Assembly (NCBI GenBank): GCA_026120035.1
Contig: JALRME010000015.1
Span: 1-64,000, forward strand
Length of the DNA stretch: 64,000 nt
Reading direction: 5' to 3'
From: Coleophoma eucalyptorum
Taxonomy: Eukaryota > Ascomycota > Leotiomycetes > Helotiales > Dermateaceae
The notes beneath the pieces were generated by a model, which worked only from the letters and a program-made list of their open reading frames with translations, was not told the DNA's origin and did no database searches. Made by a program: the position numbers and the translations under genes. Shown here piece by piece: positions 1 through 13,005 of this stretch. Within the stretch, counting starts at the first letter, position 1; every line of letters starts with the position of its first letter.

Positions 1-98
1 AACCCTAACCCTAACCCTAACCCTAACCCTAACCCTAACCCTAACCCTAACCCTAACCCTAACCCTAACCCTAACCCTAACCCTAACCCTAACCCTAA
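1..98. repeat. Telomeric repeat array, left chromosome end
   Basis: Sixteen perfect copies of the hexamer aaccct run from base 1 to 96, followed by two more bases of the unit. Read from the chromosome end inward this is the C-rich strand of the TTAGGG telomere repeat used by most filamentous fungi. Its position at base 1 and its perfect register mark a real chromosome end, not an interstitial array. A single degenerate aaccct occurs near position 130, just inside. Confidence 0.98.
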
Positions 99-660
99 GA
101 AATAAGATGAAATAAGAAGAATAAAGATTAACCCTAGAATCTAATTACGGTATGATTGGGTTTTCTTGCTAAGACCGTGTACCGACATTTTTTGTATGGG
201 AAAAAAACCCAATTACGCCGTAATTGGGGGATTCTAACGTTAGGTAAAAGGATAGGATGAATACGGGGAATGAATATTGAATGGGACGATACCTTGTAGA
301 AAAAAATGACAAATCCCTAATCTGGTATTCGATAATTATCGTTTTATAGCACAGAGTTCAATTCTCGTAGGGCCGCTTATTGAAATCATAGAGATTGTAG
401 GTTGGCAATTCGAACATAGCCTCAGGTACTCTTTCTATGCCAGAGCCACTGGTAATAAAGATTAATGCAACTTTGAAGTACTTGATAATCTTATGTCATA
501 AGTATCGCCATAAATTTCGAAGCAGTTTCTTTAGACCTTTAGCTTTTATCGCAGCTATTCTTCCTTGCAAGTCCGAGAAATTCTCGTTGCTGTTGCATCT
601 TTTATTGAACTGGCGACACTAAGGCCTCTATCTCAATTTCAACTCGAGTACCCGAGGTTA
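99..660. other. Subtelomeric AT-rich spacer, no gene seen
   Basis: No supported gene. A 61-codon open frame at 437-622 (+) resembles nothing I recognise and sits in RIP-like, TpA-rich DNA, so it is left uncalled. The stretch joins the telomere to the first gene relic. Confidence 0.5.
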
Positions 661-1957
661 CTATACTAACACCTGTTGCGAAGGGTGTGGAAAAGATAAA
701 GGTGTGATTTGAGGCTTTGGGTTGTCTTCCTCGGTATCTTGCTGTAAAGTTGGCTCAACTTGAGTATGTCCTTCCGACCAAATCCAAGTTTCAAATACAG
801 ATAACACAGACGGCACGTTAAGCATAATAATCCATAGTAGCTATTCCAGCACTTTAGTATCAAGACACTACCGTAACAATGATTGACTTACCTGTTCCCG
901 CCTTATCCATCTTCCTGGTGTTACCCGATCAGTCGTTGATGTATATTTTACAACAACTATTATCGATATTGCAATGCTCATTATTCCAGTGCAAAGCATT
1001 GCACCGATAATTAATTTTCTTCACAAGCAAATCAGCAATACAAAATAAAAAGTTCGATGCGGTTGGACCTACCGACTAATCGGAAGCTTTGTGCGGAACA
1101 AAGTTATGATAACAGGGATTGGAAATGACAAGAGGCAGAGATCCGACCTATATTCGTAAGCTATTCATATTGACGCCAAGAGCTCGGATTGTATACGCTA
1201 AATGACAGAAAAATATAGTGATTGGAATCGAATTTGATTCCTGGCAAGGCCCTAGCCGAACAGGTCAGAAAATTTAAGACAATGCTATCTCCTAGGTTTT
1301 ACACTACTTACAGTAGGTAGGCGACTTTGTATTCCAATGATCTGAAGCGTGTGCACAACCTCCGAATGTCATGGCAACAACTGGAATGAACGTGATAGCA
1401 CATACACAAATTTCAATTCGAATTGCCCACTCATTCCGCCACAATGGAGTACTAGTTTTATTCAGTAACCCTCAGAAAAAGAAGTAGATTAAGATATTTG
1501 ACGGATACTCACTTCAAACTTGAATAGTAAAAAAGTAGCGTTGCTTTTGCGGTCCACAAGAACAAAATGTATATAATCAATACTGCGAACATTATGTTTC
1601 CTATAATTTGAAAATCTTCATGGTAATTGTTTGGTGGTGAGAGTAACTCTTCACTAGCTATTAGTCTCAATATTCTAGAGTAATGTACTCATCTTGTTAA
1701 GAGTACTCACCTATGTCGCTTGCTAGTGTGCAAGTGGAGGCATAAAGCAACTTTATAGCAGTTAGTAGTGATCTACTAGAAAATGGTCTTCTACTCAATA
1801 CCAGAACCACGAGAGATAGATAATCATCGCCCCTTAGATTGCGAATACCAACTCTACGTAAACGTATGATAAAACGGAGACCTGCTATGATGCAGGCAAA
1901 TCCTAGTTCTATCCAAGTTTCAACAATTGCACCAGACATATTAGGCGATACATGCAC
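660..1957 (-). pseudogene. SAT4-type rhodopsin-domain membrane protein, relic
   Basis: The 5' end (from the ATG at 1957) reads WIELGFACIIAGLRF then RNLRGDDYLSL, the first membrane segments and the conserved DD(Y/H) turn of the fungal SAT4/rhodopsin-domain family. Further blocks follow on the same strand: about 1510-1600 (YILFLWTAKATLLFYYSSL, the K-x-LLF-YY helix), about 1320-1440 (TM segment then a C-x5-HW element like the family's CxPxxxxW) and 900-1030 (another membrane helix). They are separated by intron-like gaps with GTGAGT or GTAAGT donors, but several joins are broken by stops. The protein would be a seven-helix membrane protein of unknown ligand. Its 5' half is very similar in layout to the copy at 47.7-48.9 kb. 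I infer a dead gene; a heavily spliced live gene is less likely. Confidence 0.6.
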
Positions 1958-3540
1958 AAATGAATGGAAAAACGGGTCTCACATACTTATAATGATGCGG
2001 TTTAACTTCAACTTTTACTTTTTCTAGCTTGAAGCTAAGTGTAGCGGTTGCGGCACGTCGTGAATTTTTGACTGTTTAAACTGGTAAGGTCGGGTTGCCC
2101 ACTGCAAGCTAAATCTACAGTTTACGAGTCACAACACATCAAGGAAGCCATCATATAAACCACAGCCGGTTGCGGTCTGAAGTTAGGAGCGATGTAAGTT
2201 GCCGGTCGAAATTCCTGCAAACGGGCACAAAGCGCCGCCCGACCTAGTTAATTGGAACAAGGCAGTTCTTGTACTTAAGTACGGTTGGCGGGGTGATCGT
2301 CGGTCACACTTCTAGACCGTCCATAAACATGGCAAACATGTACGAAGGGGGTTTCAAAATTCGTGCGACCGATAGGGCTATCACCGGCTTTGATTTTCAA
2401 TGCTGCTTTGACTTTTGAATATCCAATGTCATCATCAATACCCGTCATACACCTACCTGACATCGAGGCTTTGGTGATACATCGGCCCGGCTTCGGTAAC
2501 ATATTAGTCTGGCTCCGCATACATTTGGGGAAACCAGAGATTAGCTGATATTATATACAAAGAGCTATTAGTTAGGAATTGATGATATATAAAGCTAGTT
2601 AGTGTAATGGTCGTTCAAGCAGGGTTCTATAAGCTGTATTTCAAAACTATTACTTGGAAGGCTAATTATAGTATTAACCCCGCTTTTGGTACTTGCTAAC
2701 TTCAGAATATAAAAATACGGCCCCGACCTTGTTAGCTTACAAGTGATTTTCTATTCATGTGAGGCCTACTACTTTATAGTTATCTAACTTCTATATTACT
2801 AGAGTACCTTGAATTAGATCAAGTTAGGCAAAGAAATTATAAGAGAAAGAAGGAGTTAGATAGGTCTAACATCGTTAGGTCCGAGGGTGTTGCGTCGTTT
2901 AGCCTACCACCTTTCTATTATTGACTCGTCTATCTGTATTACCCACTTGCCATAAGCTGACTGCATTATCGATATTCTGTTTAATCTGATAACCTGATTG
3001 TATGGTTGGCAGATTACGAACGGTATATAGTATAGAAGTTATTCTGCGCCATAGCTAAGGCTTTTGGCTAGCGACTCCACTTCAATACCAACTTCAGGCT
3101 ATGGAGATGCATATTCTCCTTCCCTTTCTCGACACATCTGTAATTACCTTCCGTTTCTTTTTTAGTCAGCGTTGGGGGATAAAACCTATATCTTGGCGAA
3201 ATTGCTTAATTGCTTCTATTCCATAATAAAAATTCACCTTCACTCATAAATCTATAATTAATTGCACTATATACGGGTTTCTTTCTGAATCTTTTGGAGA
3301 GTATTACCCCTGCCTGCAACATGGGACCCACAGAGTTAAGATCTACGAATGCTACTACTACAGGCCCCGTTTCTAAGTAGCAAATTGCCGAAATTTATTA
3401 ACAATTGTTATAACAAAATTCCCAAGTCCCTCCTTCTGTGGATGAATATGTGAGTTTTGAAATTTCTGTTTGCCCTATCCCTCCCTTCTTTCTTGCATCT
3501 TACTACTTTGAATTTCGAGGCTCACTAAAACTAGGTACAT
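1958..3540. other. Intergenic, no gene seen
   Basis: No recognisable coding sequence. A less AT-rich island at about 2040-2530 holds overlapping 60-80 codon frames on both strands (2275-2520 minus, 2363-2548 plus) without family resemblance. The remainder is AT-rich and stop-dense. Confidence 0.4.
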
Positions 3541-3547
3541 GAATTAA

Positions 3548-6500
3548 TCAGAACTAGAGCACTTGAGCTTCTAACTTTAATTGCCGTTTGCTCCTGGGAT
3601 GGGGACCTCACGTATAAGGAGCTTGATACTCTTTCAAATCGCGTGGCATATTATTTATCCGGTTTGGGAATTGCACCTGAGAGTCTTGTGCCCCTCTTGT
3701 TTGAGAAATCGAAATGGACGGTTGTTTCTCTGCTTGGAGTCTTGAAAATGGTAGGAGCTTTTGTTCCCCTGGATCTTTCTCTACTAATTGCACGGCTGAG
3801 GTCCATCGTACGGCAAATAGGTGCTAATATTGCTCTTTCGTAGGTTGACAAGATAGAGACTTGTCGAGAACTGATTACTATTACGGTGGTAGTTAGTACG
3901 GCTAGTCTTGAAGAATTTCAGGTAACTTCGAAACTTCCTTACGTTAGTCCCCAAAATTCAGTATATGTTATATTCACTTCCGGAAGCACTGGAGAGCCGA
4001 AGGGGTTAGTAATCGAGCATTTACAGCTATGTACCAGCGCTAGCAACTATGGCGAAGCCATGGGTTTCCATGGCAAAGCTCGCGTTTTTCAATATGCATC
4101 GTACTCTTTTGACGCATGCATTCTGGAAACTTTCCCAACCCTTTTCTTGGGTAGAGCCGTATGTATCTCTTTAGAGTAGGACCGCAAAAATGATGTTGTA
4201 AATACTACAAGGAGAATGGAAGTCACAGGTACCTTCTTTACTCCCTTTCTGCTACAAAACCTAGATTTGGAAATGGTCACAACGCTAGACATATTAATTG
4301 TCGGAGGCGAGGGGGTTCCTTCATCGCTAGCTCAGTTTTGGAGATCAAAACTAAGATTTTTCTTGCATATGGTCCTATAGAGTCTACTATTGTGTCTTAT
4401 ATTTTAGATACAGCTTAGTATATATCCGCGAGGGAGATATTGGAAGGCCAATTGGTTATCGAGCATGGACTGCGGATAAGCAAAACCCAAATGTGCTTGT
4501 GAAGTTTGGGGCCACTGGGGAACTACTAATTGAAGGACCGATCCTGGCTTGTGGATATTTGAATAACCCGGCGAAAACAGACGTCCAATTCATACAGAGC
4601 CTAGAGTGGATGCCCCAAAACGACACCCGACTTCTTCCTCCGCGACTCTACTGAATAGGAGATTTAGCAGAATACAACACAGATGGATCCATCAATTTTG
4701 TTAGTCGGCTTGATACCCAGGTTAAAGTCCGAGGCCAGCGATTAGAAATCGGAGAAGTCGAAATAGAATTACAGAGGTGTATCTCCGGATTCAAAGATAT
4801 GAGAATTGGTCATATATCGGTCGAAGCAATTGATACTAGCGAAACCGGAGGCTTATCAATATTGGTTGTATTTCTTGGCGTTGACACTCTGCAGTCGATT
4901 GGTTATCTCAACTGGAGCCAAGATAGCGATGTTATAATAACCATATCACACGAGGAACGGCGGAATCTTGCAATCTTGACAAGTCAGATCGAAGCAGAGC
5001 TTCAACTTGTCCTACCAGCCTATGCGCTTCCCAGCTTCTACAAACCACTTCGACATATCCCTTTTAACAGTTCGGGCAAGACCGACAGCAAAAACTTCGG
5101 AGCATCGCCGCTACGTTATCACTCACACAACTAAGTACATTTTCTACTCAAATTTCTCCCGTACAAGAACCCTCGGCACCAGAATGACCCCAGACACCAA
5201 TAGATCGACAGCTACAAACCTTCCGGGCAGAAGTTTTTTCTATCGAAACAACCGCAATCCAATCGACGGATAACTTTCTTGCCCTGGGAGGAGATTCCGT
5301 GTTAGCAATACGCCTAGTTACCATAGCAAGATCCGCCAGCCTCGAATTAACGTTTGATCTTATCTTCAGGCACCTAATATTATCAAATATGGTTCTTCTG
5401 ATTTCGCCTCTTACTATTCGGGAAAACTTGGACTCGACTATTCCTCCATTCTCATTGTTAAACAATGCCACTCCAGTCAAAGATACACTAGCAAACGCAA
5501 GCAAACAATGTAGCATTACAGAGGATATTATTAAAGACATCTTTCCTGCTTCTCCTATGCAATCGACCCTTTGGGCCCTTTCCATGAAAGTTTCCGGTAC
5601 GTACATGATGCAATTAGTATATTCACTACCTTCCACTCTGGATATTAAAACATTCGAAGCTGCCTGGAGCATAGTCCTCTTTCAGAATCCCATTCTGCGG
5701 ACTCGATTCAATCAAGACGATTTTGGCTTGCTACAGGTGGTTGCGAGAGAAAATTTCTAGATGAAAACCATTAGTAGAAGTTTAGAAGATGTTTTGGCTA
5801 CGGAGAAAAGTACCAAAATCGCTGCCAGAGAGTCACTTTCATGGTAGACCTTTGTTTCCTAATCCAATGGGTCAAACTGTCATCTTTCTGAACTATCCAT
5901 CATTCGCTTATTAATAGATGGTCAGCTTCTCAAATCACAATGGCGGTTAAGCAAGCATATTTAGGTATATCTCTGGACCCCAATCCTGGTTTTAATATAT
6001 TTATACGATACTTAGCCGAACAAGACAAAGAAGCCGCAAAGGAGTTCTAGCGGTCCAAGCTAATTGACGTACTAGTGTCTTCATTTTCAGAGCTTCCTTC
6101 GTCCAACTATCAACCAATAGCACGTTCATGTCTAGAGTATGAAATAGAGTCTATAACTAAATCTAGGTTCATAACTACTACTATTATCCAAGCTACATAG
6201 ACCTTACTTTTAGGAACATACTCTGGTAGTACCAATATTATTACTAGTATGACTTTGAATAGCCGAGCTACATAGCTTCGAAACATTGAGTATATTACGA
6301 GCCCGGTTATAACGACCGTTCCTTTCAGGGTCAAATTCAGCCGAAATCAGTCTGCCTTCGATCTACTACATACTATTCAAGATAGCTATCTCGAAATAAT
6401 TCTATTCGAATAGCTTGGCTTGCAGGAAATCCGCCGGCTAAGTAGCGACGCTAATAAAGCATACAAGTTCCGCAATTTGCTAATCATTCAGCCAGCTGAA

Positions 6501-9127
6501 AACTTAGCGTCACTAAACAAGCTTCTCCTTAACCAGAAACACAGCTTCTCGGCTCTCGACTATGCTCTACTTATGGAATACGAACTTGGTAACAAGCTTA
6601 CCCTACGAGCGACATTCGATAATAATATTCTCTATCCTTTAGAAGTCCAAAGAATTTTCTATCAGCTTAAAAATCTCTTGAGCCAACTTTCCTTGGCAAG
6701 TCCTACTACTAAGGTATTAGATCTCCAGAAGATATATAATATCGACTTACAAAAGCTAAAGGCCTAGAATAATAACGATAAGTACCCTAAGGCTATTAAA
6801 GCTTACGTACATAACCTTGTCCGAGAACGCTATAACGACCAGCCGGATACTTTAGCAATTTGCGTATCGGATGGAGAGCTAAGCTACCGACAACTTAATA
6901 AACTCTCTTCCAAGTTAGCATCATATCTTGCGACATCAGATAGGATTGGACCGCAATCCTTAGTAGTCCTATGTTTTGAAAAGTCATTATGGAATATTAT
7001 TACTATGCTTGGAGTCCTCAAAGGTCAGTGAAAAGCTCTATGGTTCGAATATCTCACCCTACGTGAGAGGTTAAGACTTTCTATTAAAGCAAATGCTAAT
7101 TCATACAGCTAGCGGAACATATATGCCATTAGATCCCAAGCATCCTACCGACCGTATCAAAACAATAATAGACAGCTTAGGAGCCCGGTGTATGAATCTA
7201 ATTCTTACGTCAGAGTCGCATATTACTACTCTAGAAAGACTTAGCACCAAATTACTATATGTTAATTCATCTTTACTTATAAGCTCCCTATTGTTACATA
7301 TTCTGCTCTTACGAAGTGCGGCCCTAGTGACTCAGCTATTGTTATCTTCACCTTAGGTAGTACCGGAATCCCCAAAGGTATCATTTTAGAGCATCGAAGC
7401 TTATACATCAGCTTTAGAGTATATGGTTCTTATTTCGGGCTCGGTACACATTCCCGAGTCTTGTAGTTCTCTACATATACATTCGATATAAGTATATTTG
7501 ATATATCTATAACCATCATCCACGGTGGTTATATATGTATACCTTTAGAGTAGGATCGGATAGACAATCTAGCGGGAACAATTCGTATACGAAAATAGAG
7601 GTTCAACTATAGCAGCTTTGGAGTGAGCTACTTCAAGTTATAGATATTGGACTTAACGATAATTTCTTTCGACTTAGAGGAGATTCCATCCTCTCGATAC
7701 AGCTTGTCTCCTTGGCACGGAAGAAAGGCATTACCTTGTCAGTTGATCTGACCCTCAAGAACCCTAGTCTCTAAGGCTTAGCCAAAGAATCGTCGTTTGA
7801 GGCTTCGACAGAAGCACTAACCTTAAAGCCGTTCGCTCTTGTTCAAGACTTGGACCTATCATTTCTGCGCACTAAAGCTCTCTAGTAGTGCAAAATCAGA
7901 GAAGATCAAGTCGAAGACATCTACCCCACAACAAAATTCCAAGCCGTCCTCATGGATTCCCGAGGCATCGGTCAGTTCCAAGCACAGGCTGTGTTCTCTC
8001 TGCCCCCGGCCCTCGATCTCAAGAGATTCTGGGTAGTATGTCACGGCCTCATCCAGTCCGAGCCTATTCTCCGAACACGTATCATTCATATTCCCTCCGC
8101 TAGTTTCTTCCAAGTGGTAATCAAAGAAGAAGGAGAATTAGTCCATGCGACCTATCTCGATAAATATCTCGAAGACGATAAGAATAGCCTTATGAAGGTA
8201 GGCGATAGGCTCTAACGATTCTATGTCATCTAGGAGGAGATGTCAGAGAAGAGGTATTTTGTGTGGTCCACAAATAATTCCACCTACGATCGATGGGTAT
8301 TGCCTCTACTTTTCAAGCGTCTTGAAGCTGCCTACCTGGGGGAAGCGTAGGCATCCTCTTTACCTTTCAACCGATTTATCCAATATCTCTCCAAACTGGA
8401 CCATGAGGCCGCCAAAGAATTCTGGTGCTTCCGCCTCTCCGGAGTAGAAGCCAAGCCCCTCTTCACAGTCCCGGAAAACCTCTAGAAGGGAACCCTGACT
8501 GAATCAATCCGTAACATCCCGATCCCGCGCTCCAACAGCCTAGTGGCGAGTATGGTTGAACTCGTATGGGGAATCATCGCCTTGGGATATACAAGCTATA
8601 ACGACATTATATTGGCTACCTTACGATCCGACCGTAACGCTCCCGTTTCTAGTATCGAAGATACCCTTAGGATAACAATATGTATCGTCCCGAATAGGAT
8701 AAATATCTCGCCTAATGCCCTTCCCTTAGACCTCTTGCTCGCTCTCGAGGAGAACAAAGTCGCGATAGCAACATACGAGCATGTAGGCTATAATACAATC
8801 CTTATACTCTCGCCTAAGATTATAGTAGTGTGTCTGAGCAGCATTGGGTTGAATATTATTCCATTTAAGAATAACCAACCCTTTGGTAAGAGGATTGGGA
8901 TGGAAGTACTAGAGACGTCTCTAACGTACCCGGCTCTATCTTCGATTAATGTTAATATTGATAGTGAGGCGAGGACGATGGAGGTTACGATGGTAAGTGA
9001 TGAAAAGGTTGTTGGGATTGAGTAGAGGGAGTAGTAGGCAAGAGAGTTTGAGTTTGTTTTTGGAAAGCTAGCAAGGAGGGAGCAGATAACGGTGCGGGAT
9101 ATTGATTTGAAGGAGGCGGAAAAATAA
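3548..9127 (+). pseudogene. Non-ribosomal peptide synthetase, RIP-degraded (A-T-C-A*-T-C)
   Basis: Module 1 adenylation domain (about 3590-5110) shows core A3 TSGSTGEPKG at 3980-4010, an A5-like YGPIESTI and A8 RGQRLEIGEVE near 4730. A thiolation domain follows with LGGDS at 5285-5300, then a condensation domain (about 5515-6770). Module 2 begins near 6800 (LSYRQLNKLS) and has A3 TLGSTGIPKG at 7350-7380, but runs into the second thiolation domain (LRGDS, 7670-7690) within some 300 bases, so most of the adenylation domain is missing. A terminal condensation domain fills 7890-9127. Many in-frame TAG/TAA and several frameshifts break the frame; both copies of SLEQDR read SLE-stop-DR (stops at 4177-4179 and 7551-7553), as CAG to TAG by RIP would give. 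The product, once a peptide-making megasynthase, cannot be made. Confidence 0.9.
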
Positions 9128-9503
9128 AGAATGGAGCTACCTATAGAGAGCTAGTCATTTCAAGTAACTCCGAAGTATTGATAGTTTGTTATAGACATCT
9201 TAGACATCTTGGAATTCAAATATAACGTTAGCATATGGAGAGATACCGCGATTGTAATAAGTTGGAAGTTTTACTAGATGTTTCAAAATTGAAGAGAGGT
9301 TAGATAATAGAGATGTAGATAATTTTGATGAGGCTAATGTAAATAAGGATAGTCTATAAGATTTATAGTTTAGCAACGGCTCCTATATTACTAGGTAGAG
9401 TATAAAATACTATGATTAAGGCATTTTAGAATACTTAAGTTATGGTAAGTAATAAAGGCGGTAAATCTACTTCTAACTCGCGAAGGTACCTTACTATGTA
9501 TGT
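9128..9503. other. Spacer between NRPS relic and regulator relic
   Basis: TpA-rich, stop-dense sequence. No coding signal, no hairpin or repeat seen. Confidence 0.4.
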
Positions 9504-11010
9504 TTAGCCTCCGTCGAAGATTAATAGCCTGATTAAAAATATACCTACAATAAGCCACCTCTTGGTAAAATACCCTAGAAACTTCTTTAAAAAGTTGATG
9601 TTTTCCGTATAAGTCGTTATAAGGTTCTGGTTGGCGAACCGAAGCTGAATAACAGCAGACTGGTAGAGCGCGTACGGCACGAAGGGAGAAAGCAAGCCGT
9701 AGTTGATCTCCTCCTCGATCCCGAATAGCCGGCGGTAATATCGCGTGAGTTCCAATGATATCTTTTCTAGTAGTATGTAACGACGAGCTATAGTACCTGA
9801 ATCGTGTTTATCACTCTCTAGAGAAGAGGCATACAAGATGTAGAGAGCGCTACTAGATGTTACAATCGTATAGAAAGAGGATAGAATATAGGTGCTTACC
9901 TACTACAAATAGCAAAAGAGATACAATATTTACCAAATTCAACACTATCTTCGCGTAGGAGCGGAATGAAAGCCAGACTTAGTACAATCTATAGCAGTAG
10001 TTAGTACATACCTTGTAAGTAAATGACGAGAGCAGCCACTAACATCTTACGACCAACTTTCCTCGATTGGTAATAGATTAGTACCCTAAGGGAATGGTAT
10101 AACGAAAAGGCTCTCTTGCGTACAAAGATTTAAGTAGCTTCCCCGTTTTTGCTATTAGAGGCTTCTTCCAGCTTGGGGATCCTAGGTCAACATACCAGGG
10201 CTTCGATACGTCGAGTCGCTATAGAGGCTGACGAAACGGGCTATCTTTCTATAGGCATCAATCGATACAGCCGCCGCGGGATAGAGACTATAGCCCATCT
10301 TATAGAAGGCGACGAGAATACGGGACTGGACCACCTCGAGGGAATGATACGAGGTAGCTTCCAACAGACTAAGGATACCTTTCACCTTCACATATAGCGA
10401 CGACTGCATACTGACGTCACTAGGGTACGACACTTCTAAGATAAGGTGTATATATAGACAAAGTGCCGCAAAATCAGTATCGCCGCCGGTGGACACGGTG
10501 CTAGGAATTTTCTCTAGGAACCTCTTGGCTGATACTATAAGAAGCCTACGAGATATCAACGCGAAATACGAGCTCGCGACCTAACGTATGTTATTAGGAG
10601 ACCCAACAATTTGGAATAGCTCTTTTTGCACGAGAGCATTAACTGTAGGCTTCCTAGTGGACTCGTGTCGAGACGGATCGGTGCTAGCGGTGATATCGAC
10701 AAGGCCCACACTAGCCGGTCCTCCTAGCACCATTCCCGACGACTACGAAGAGATCGATGGTGCACTATGAACAGGGCCATAAACATAGGCTGGTGGATGG
10801 TCAGAGTCAACACCCGAGGCATCTATATCGTAGACACAAATACGTCCGACACTCCAACCCGGAAACGTAGAGTCAGTCCTAGATTTGGGTGGCGCTAGGA
10901 GGGGAGGACTAACCGAAAACACGTTGCGTATATTGGGCGATCTCTATCATATCGTCGTTTGCTATTTCGACACACTACGCACGAGTTCGTGGCCGCCATA
11001 AGGATCAAAT
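9504..11010 (-). pseudogene. Zn2Cys6 transcription factor, RIP-degraded
   Basis: Three pieces on one strand match a fungal binuclear-cluster regulator. At 10919-10990 the DNA-binding cluster reads SCVVCRNSKRRYDRDRPIYATC: spacing C-x2-C-x6-C-x6-C-x2-C is kept but cysteines 3 and 4 are tyrosine (TGY to TAY, a RIP-type change). At 10182-10559 the middle homology region reads VQSRILVAFYKMGYSLYPAA. At 9504-9836 the C-terminal part reads PFVPYALYQSAVIQLR then FLGYFTKRWLIVGIFL, typical of these regulators' ends. With two zinc ligands lost and frames broken it cannot act. Lying directly downstream of the NRPS relic and opposite in strand, it was probably that cluster's own activator (inference). Confidence 0.82.
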
Positions 11011-11589
11011 TGTATGCTGCGCCGACCCCGCGAAAGGGGCAAGGGGAAAGTGATAACTCGGCCCTAGGCGACTCGTCCCGGATTCGTCGCGGCTTACTTG
11101 TAGCAGAGGCTACCCGCATCCTAGCAGCGGATGGGACGAGTTTCCACAACTGCTCGGGGATTGCCTAGTTTGCCTAACGCTAGTTATCGTCTTGCTCTCT
11201 ACTATCTACAACCGCTCCCCTCTAGGTTTCCCCGTCGTTTCCTCCGTTACCTGCGTAACAACGCCCGTGCTGATATCGTACTTTAAGCCAACTCTAGTGG
11301 TTCTAGGGGTTATGAAAGAAGAGTTCTTAAGTAGAGCGATATCTTCTTTTACACTATCCTCGATTCTATCCTAGGGTTAGTGCTCATCTAAAGCGGTCGC
11401 GGGCATAGGGCCAGACTCACGGCCCTACCTTCTCCCTATACTAGGTAGCCTTGATAGTCTCTTCCTCTAAGGCGCATTCTGGATGAGTACCTTTCTTATA
11501 TGATCATTATAGAAATATATCATTCTATAGTCTGTCCAATCTATATGTTAGCCTATCGACCATCGACATAGCGCGGTGCTCCGGATCGT

Positions 11590-12150
11590 CGCGCGGATGG
11601 CTTGCCCGTGTGGTGAAGAACTACTATAGTCTTAGGGTTGTCAATAGTCTAGAGAACCGAGATAGTTCTGATAGAATCTAGAGCTCGTCTACCGGCGTTA
11701 CGGACCATCGTTACACCCTTGATGGTAGAGTCGATCCCAAAGATTTGGTAAGGGTTTAGGCGCGGGTCGACGCAGCTAAGAATGATGACTCCGTCTCCAC
11801 TGCTACGAATAGCCTTTGCCATTTGCAAAAGACCTAGCGGTGCTTGATATACCTAGGAGATTTACCGCTATTTGATCAGGTCTCTAGGCGAGGAAGAGAA
11901 CAAAGAGCTCGAGGTTGACTTTAGTTATATCAAAGCTGAAAGGATATTACTTGTTACGAGCCAGTAGCTCGGAGAGAAGACTGAAAGAAGCTATGGAATT
12001 AGTGGTTGGTAACGTTATAGGTTTAAGAGACGATGATTTGTCTATAATTGAAGATGATGAATGTCGGCAATAGTGTTGATAGTGGTACTGTTGGATGCTA
12101 GGGATTTGTAGCGACCGAGCTATAGCAAGCTTGGTTCTTATATATATCAT
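11590..12150 (-). pseudogene. Beta-carbonic anhydrase-like gene, relic
   Basis: Translating 11820 down to about 11600 gives GDGVIILSCVDPRLNPYQIF followed by GIDSTIKGVTMVRNAGRRAL and, after a TAG, NPKTIVVLHHT. These are the zinc-site signature C-x-D-x-R, the RNAGG block (one Gly changed to Arg) and the start of the H-x2-C block of beta-class carbonic anhydrases. The stop at 11649-11651 replaces the Gln usual in VLQTI. After HHT the frame no longer matches DCG. The open frame 11947-12150 (ending SLLSELLARNK) matches the N-terminal helix of this family, so the gene probably ran from about 12150 to 11590. Fungal relatives of this type interconvert CO2 and bicarbonate or are cluster-linked homologues of unknown substrate. 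Confidence 0.8.
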
Positions 12151-13005
12151 TCGGTACCGCGAAACTTGTACAACGGCCGAGGCGCTTCGCCTATAGCTGA
12201 TTATTCTATTTATCTTAGAAATTGAATCCTTAGGATTCCTACCGGTTTGTTACCTAACGCTAGCTATACCAACGGGATGCTCGGTAGGATATAGCTGGCA
12301 AGGCCAGTAGGATAATGTAGCGTCGGTAGCTGTAAGGGGCCAGCCAAGGCCGAAGCATGGTTTTTGAACAATCATCACCTTGTATCAACGCGATAGGCAA
12401 GAATGTTCCGATTGCTACGCTAATACGACTGCCACAAAGCCAAATGCTAACGAACTTGATAGTGACGGCCCGGAGCCTCCCTGCCCCTAGTCCGTACGCT
12501 AGTCCGTACGCTAACCCGTACTTGTAGTTCCTCACTCAAAATTGTAGCTATAGCAACTTTAATACTAGATGTGGCCGTACGTTCACGATGACAACAAGCA
12601 GTCAGTAAAGGCTCTTTATTCCCTCGGACTGTCGGCGTATACTCGTAGCATTCTGCTATTGATTTGTAATCATATCGGATTACTAAGCCAATGTCGAGCT
12701 TTCGAATTATCGAAAGACTTTGTTTGCTCGATCTCGATCAACTATACAAGACTTGGCGGTAACGTATATATATGTATATATATGTTCAAGGAGAGAGTCT
12801 ACCTTGGCTACTACTCATATAACAACATACTCCGAACTCTAGCGCTAGTAACCAAACAACCAAACCGACTTCAAAATACCTATCTATAATTCTTACCTAA
12901 GTTACTAAAATCATATATAGTAGATATTGCCCTATGTACTCCACCCCTTATTGTCTATACATTCCCCGTAGCATCAAACTTATTTCCTAGTCCATCATAA
13001 CTAGC
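12151..13005. other. Intergenic with short tandem repeats
   Basis: No recognised gene. At about 12487-12524 a 12-base unit (tagtccgtacgc) is repeated nearly three times. At 12766-12790 there is a short TA-rich microsatellite with the unit gtatatatat. Open frames at 12260-12535 (minus, 91 codons) and 12569-12889 (plus, 106 codons) resemble no family I know. Confidence 0.4.

Noticed and set aside
12760..12795. TA-rich microsatellite as a functional site
   Set aside because: Too short and generic; AT-rich simple sequence is expected in RIP-degraded DNA.
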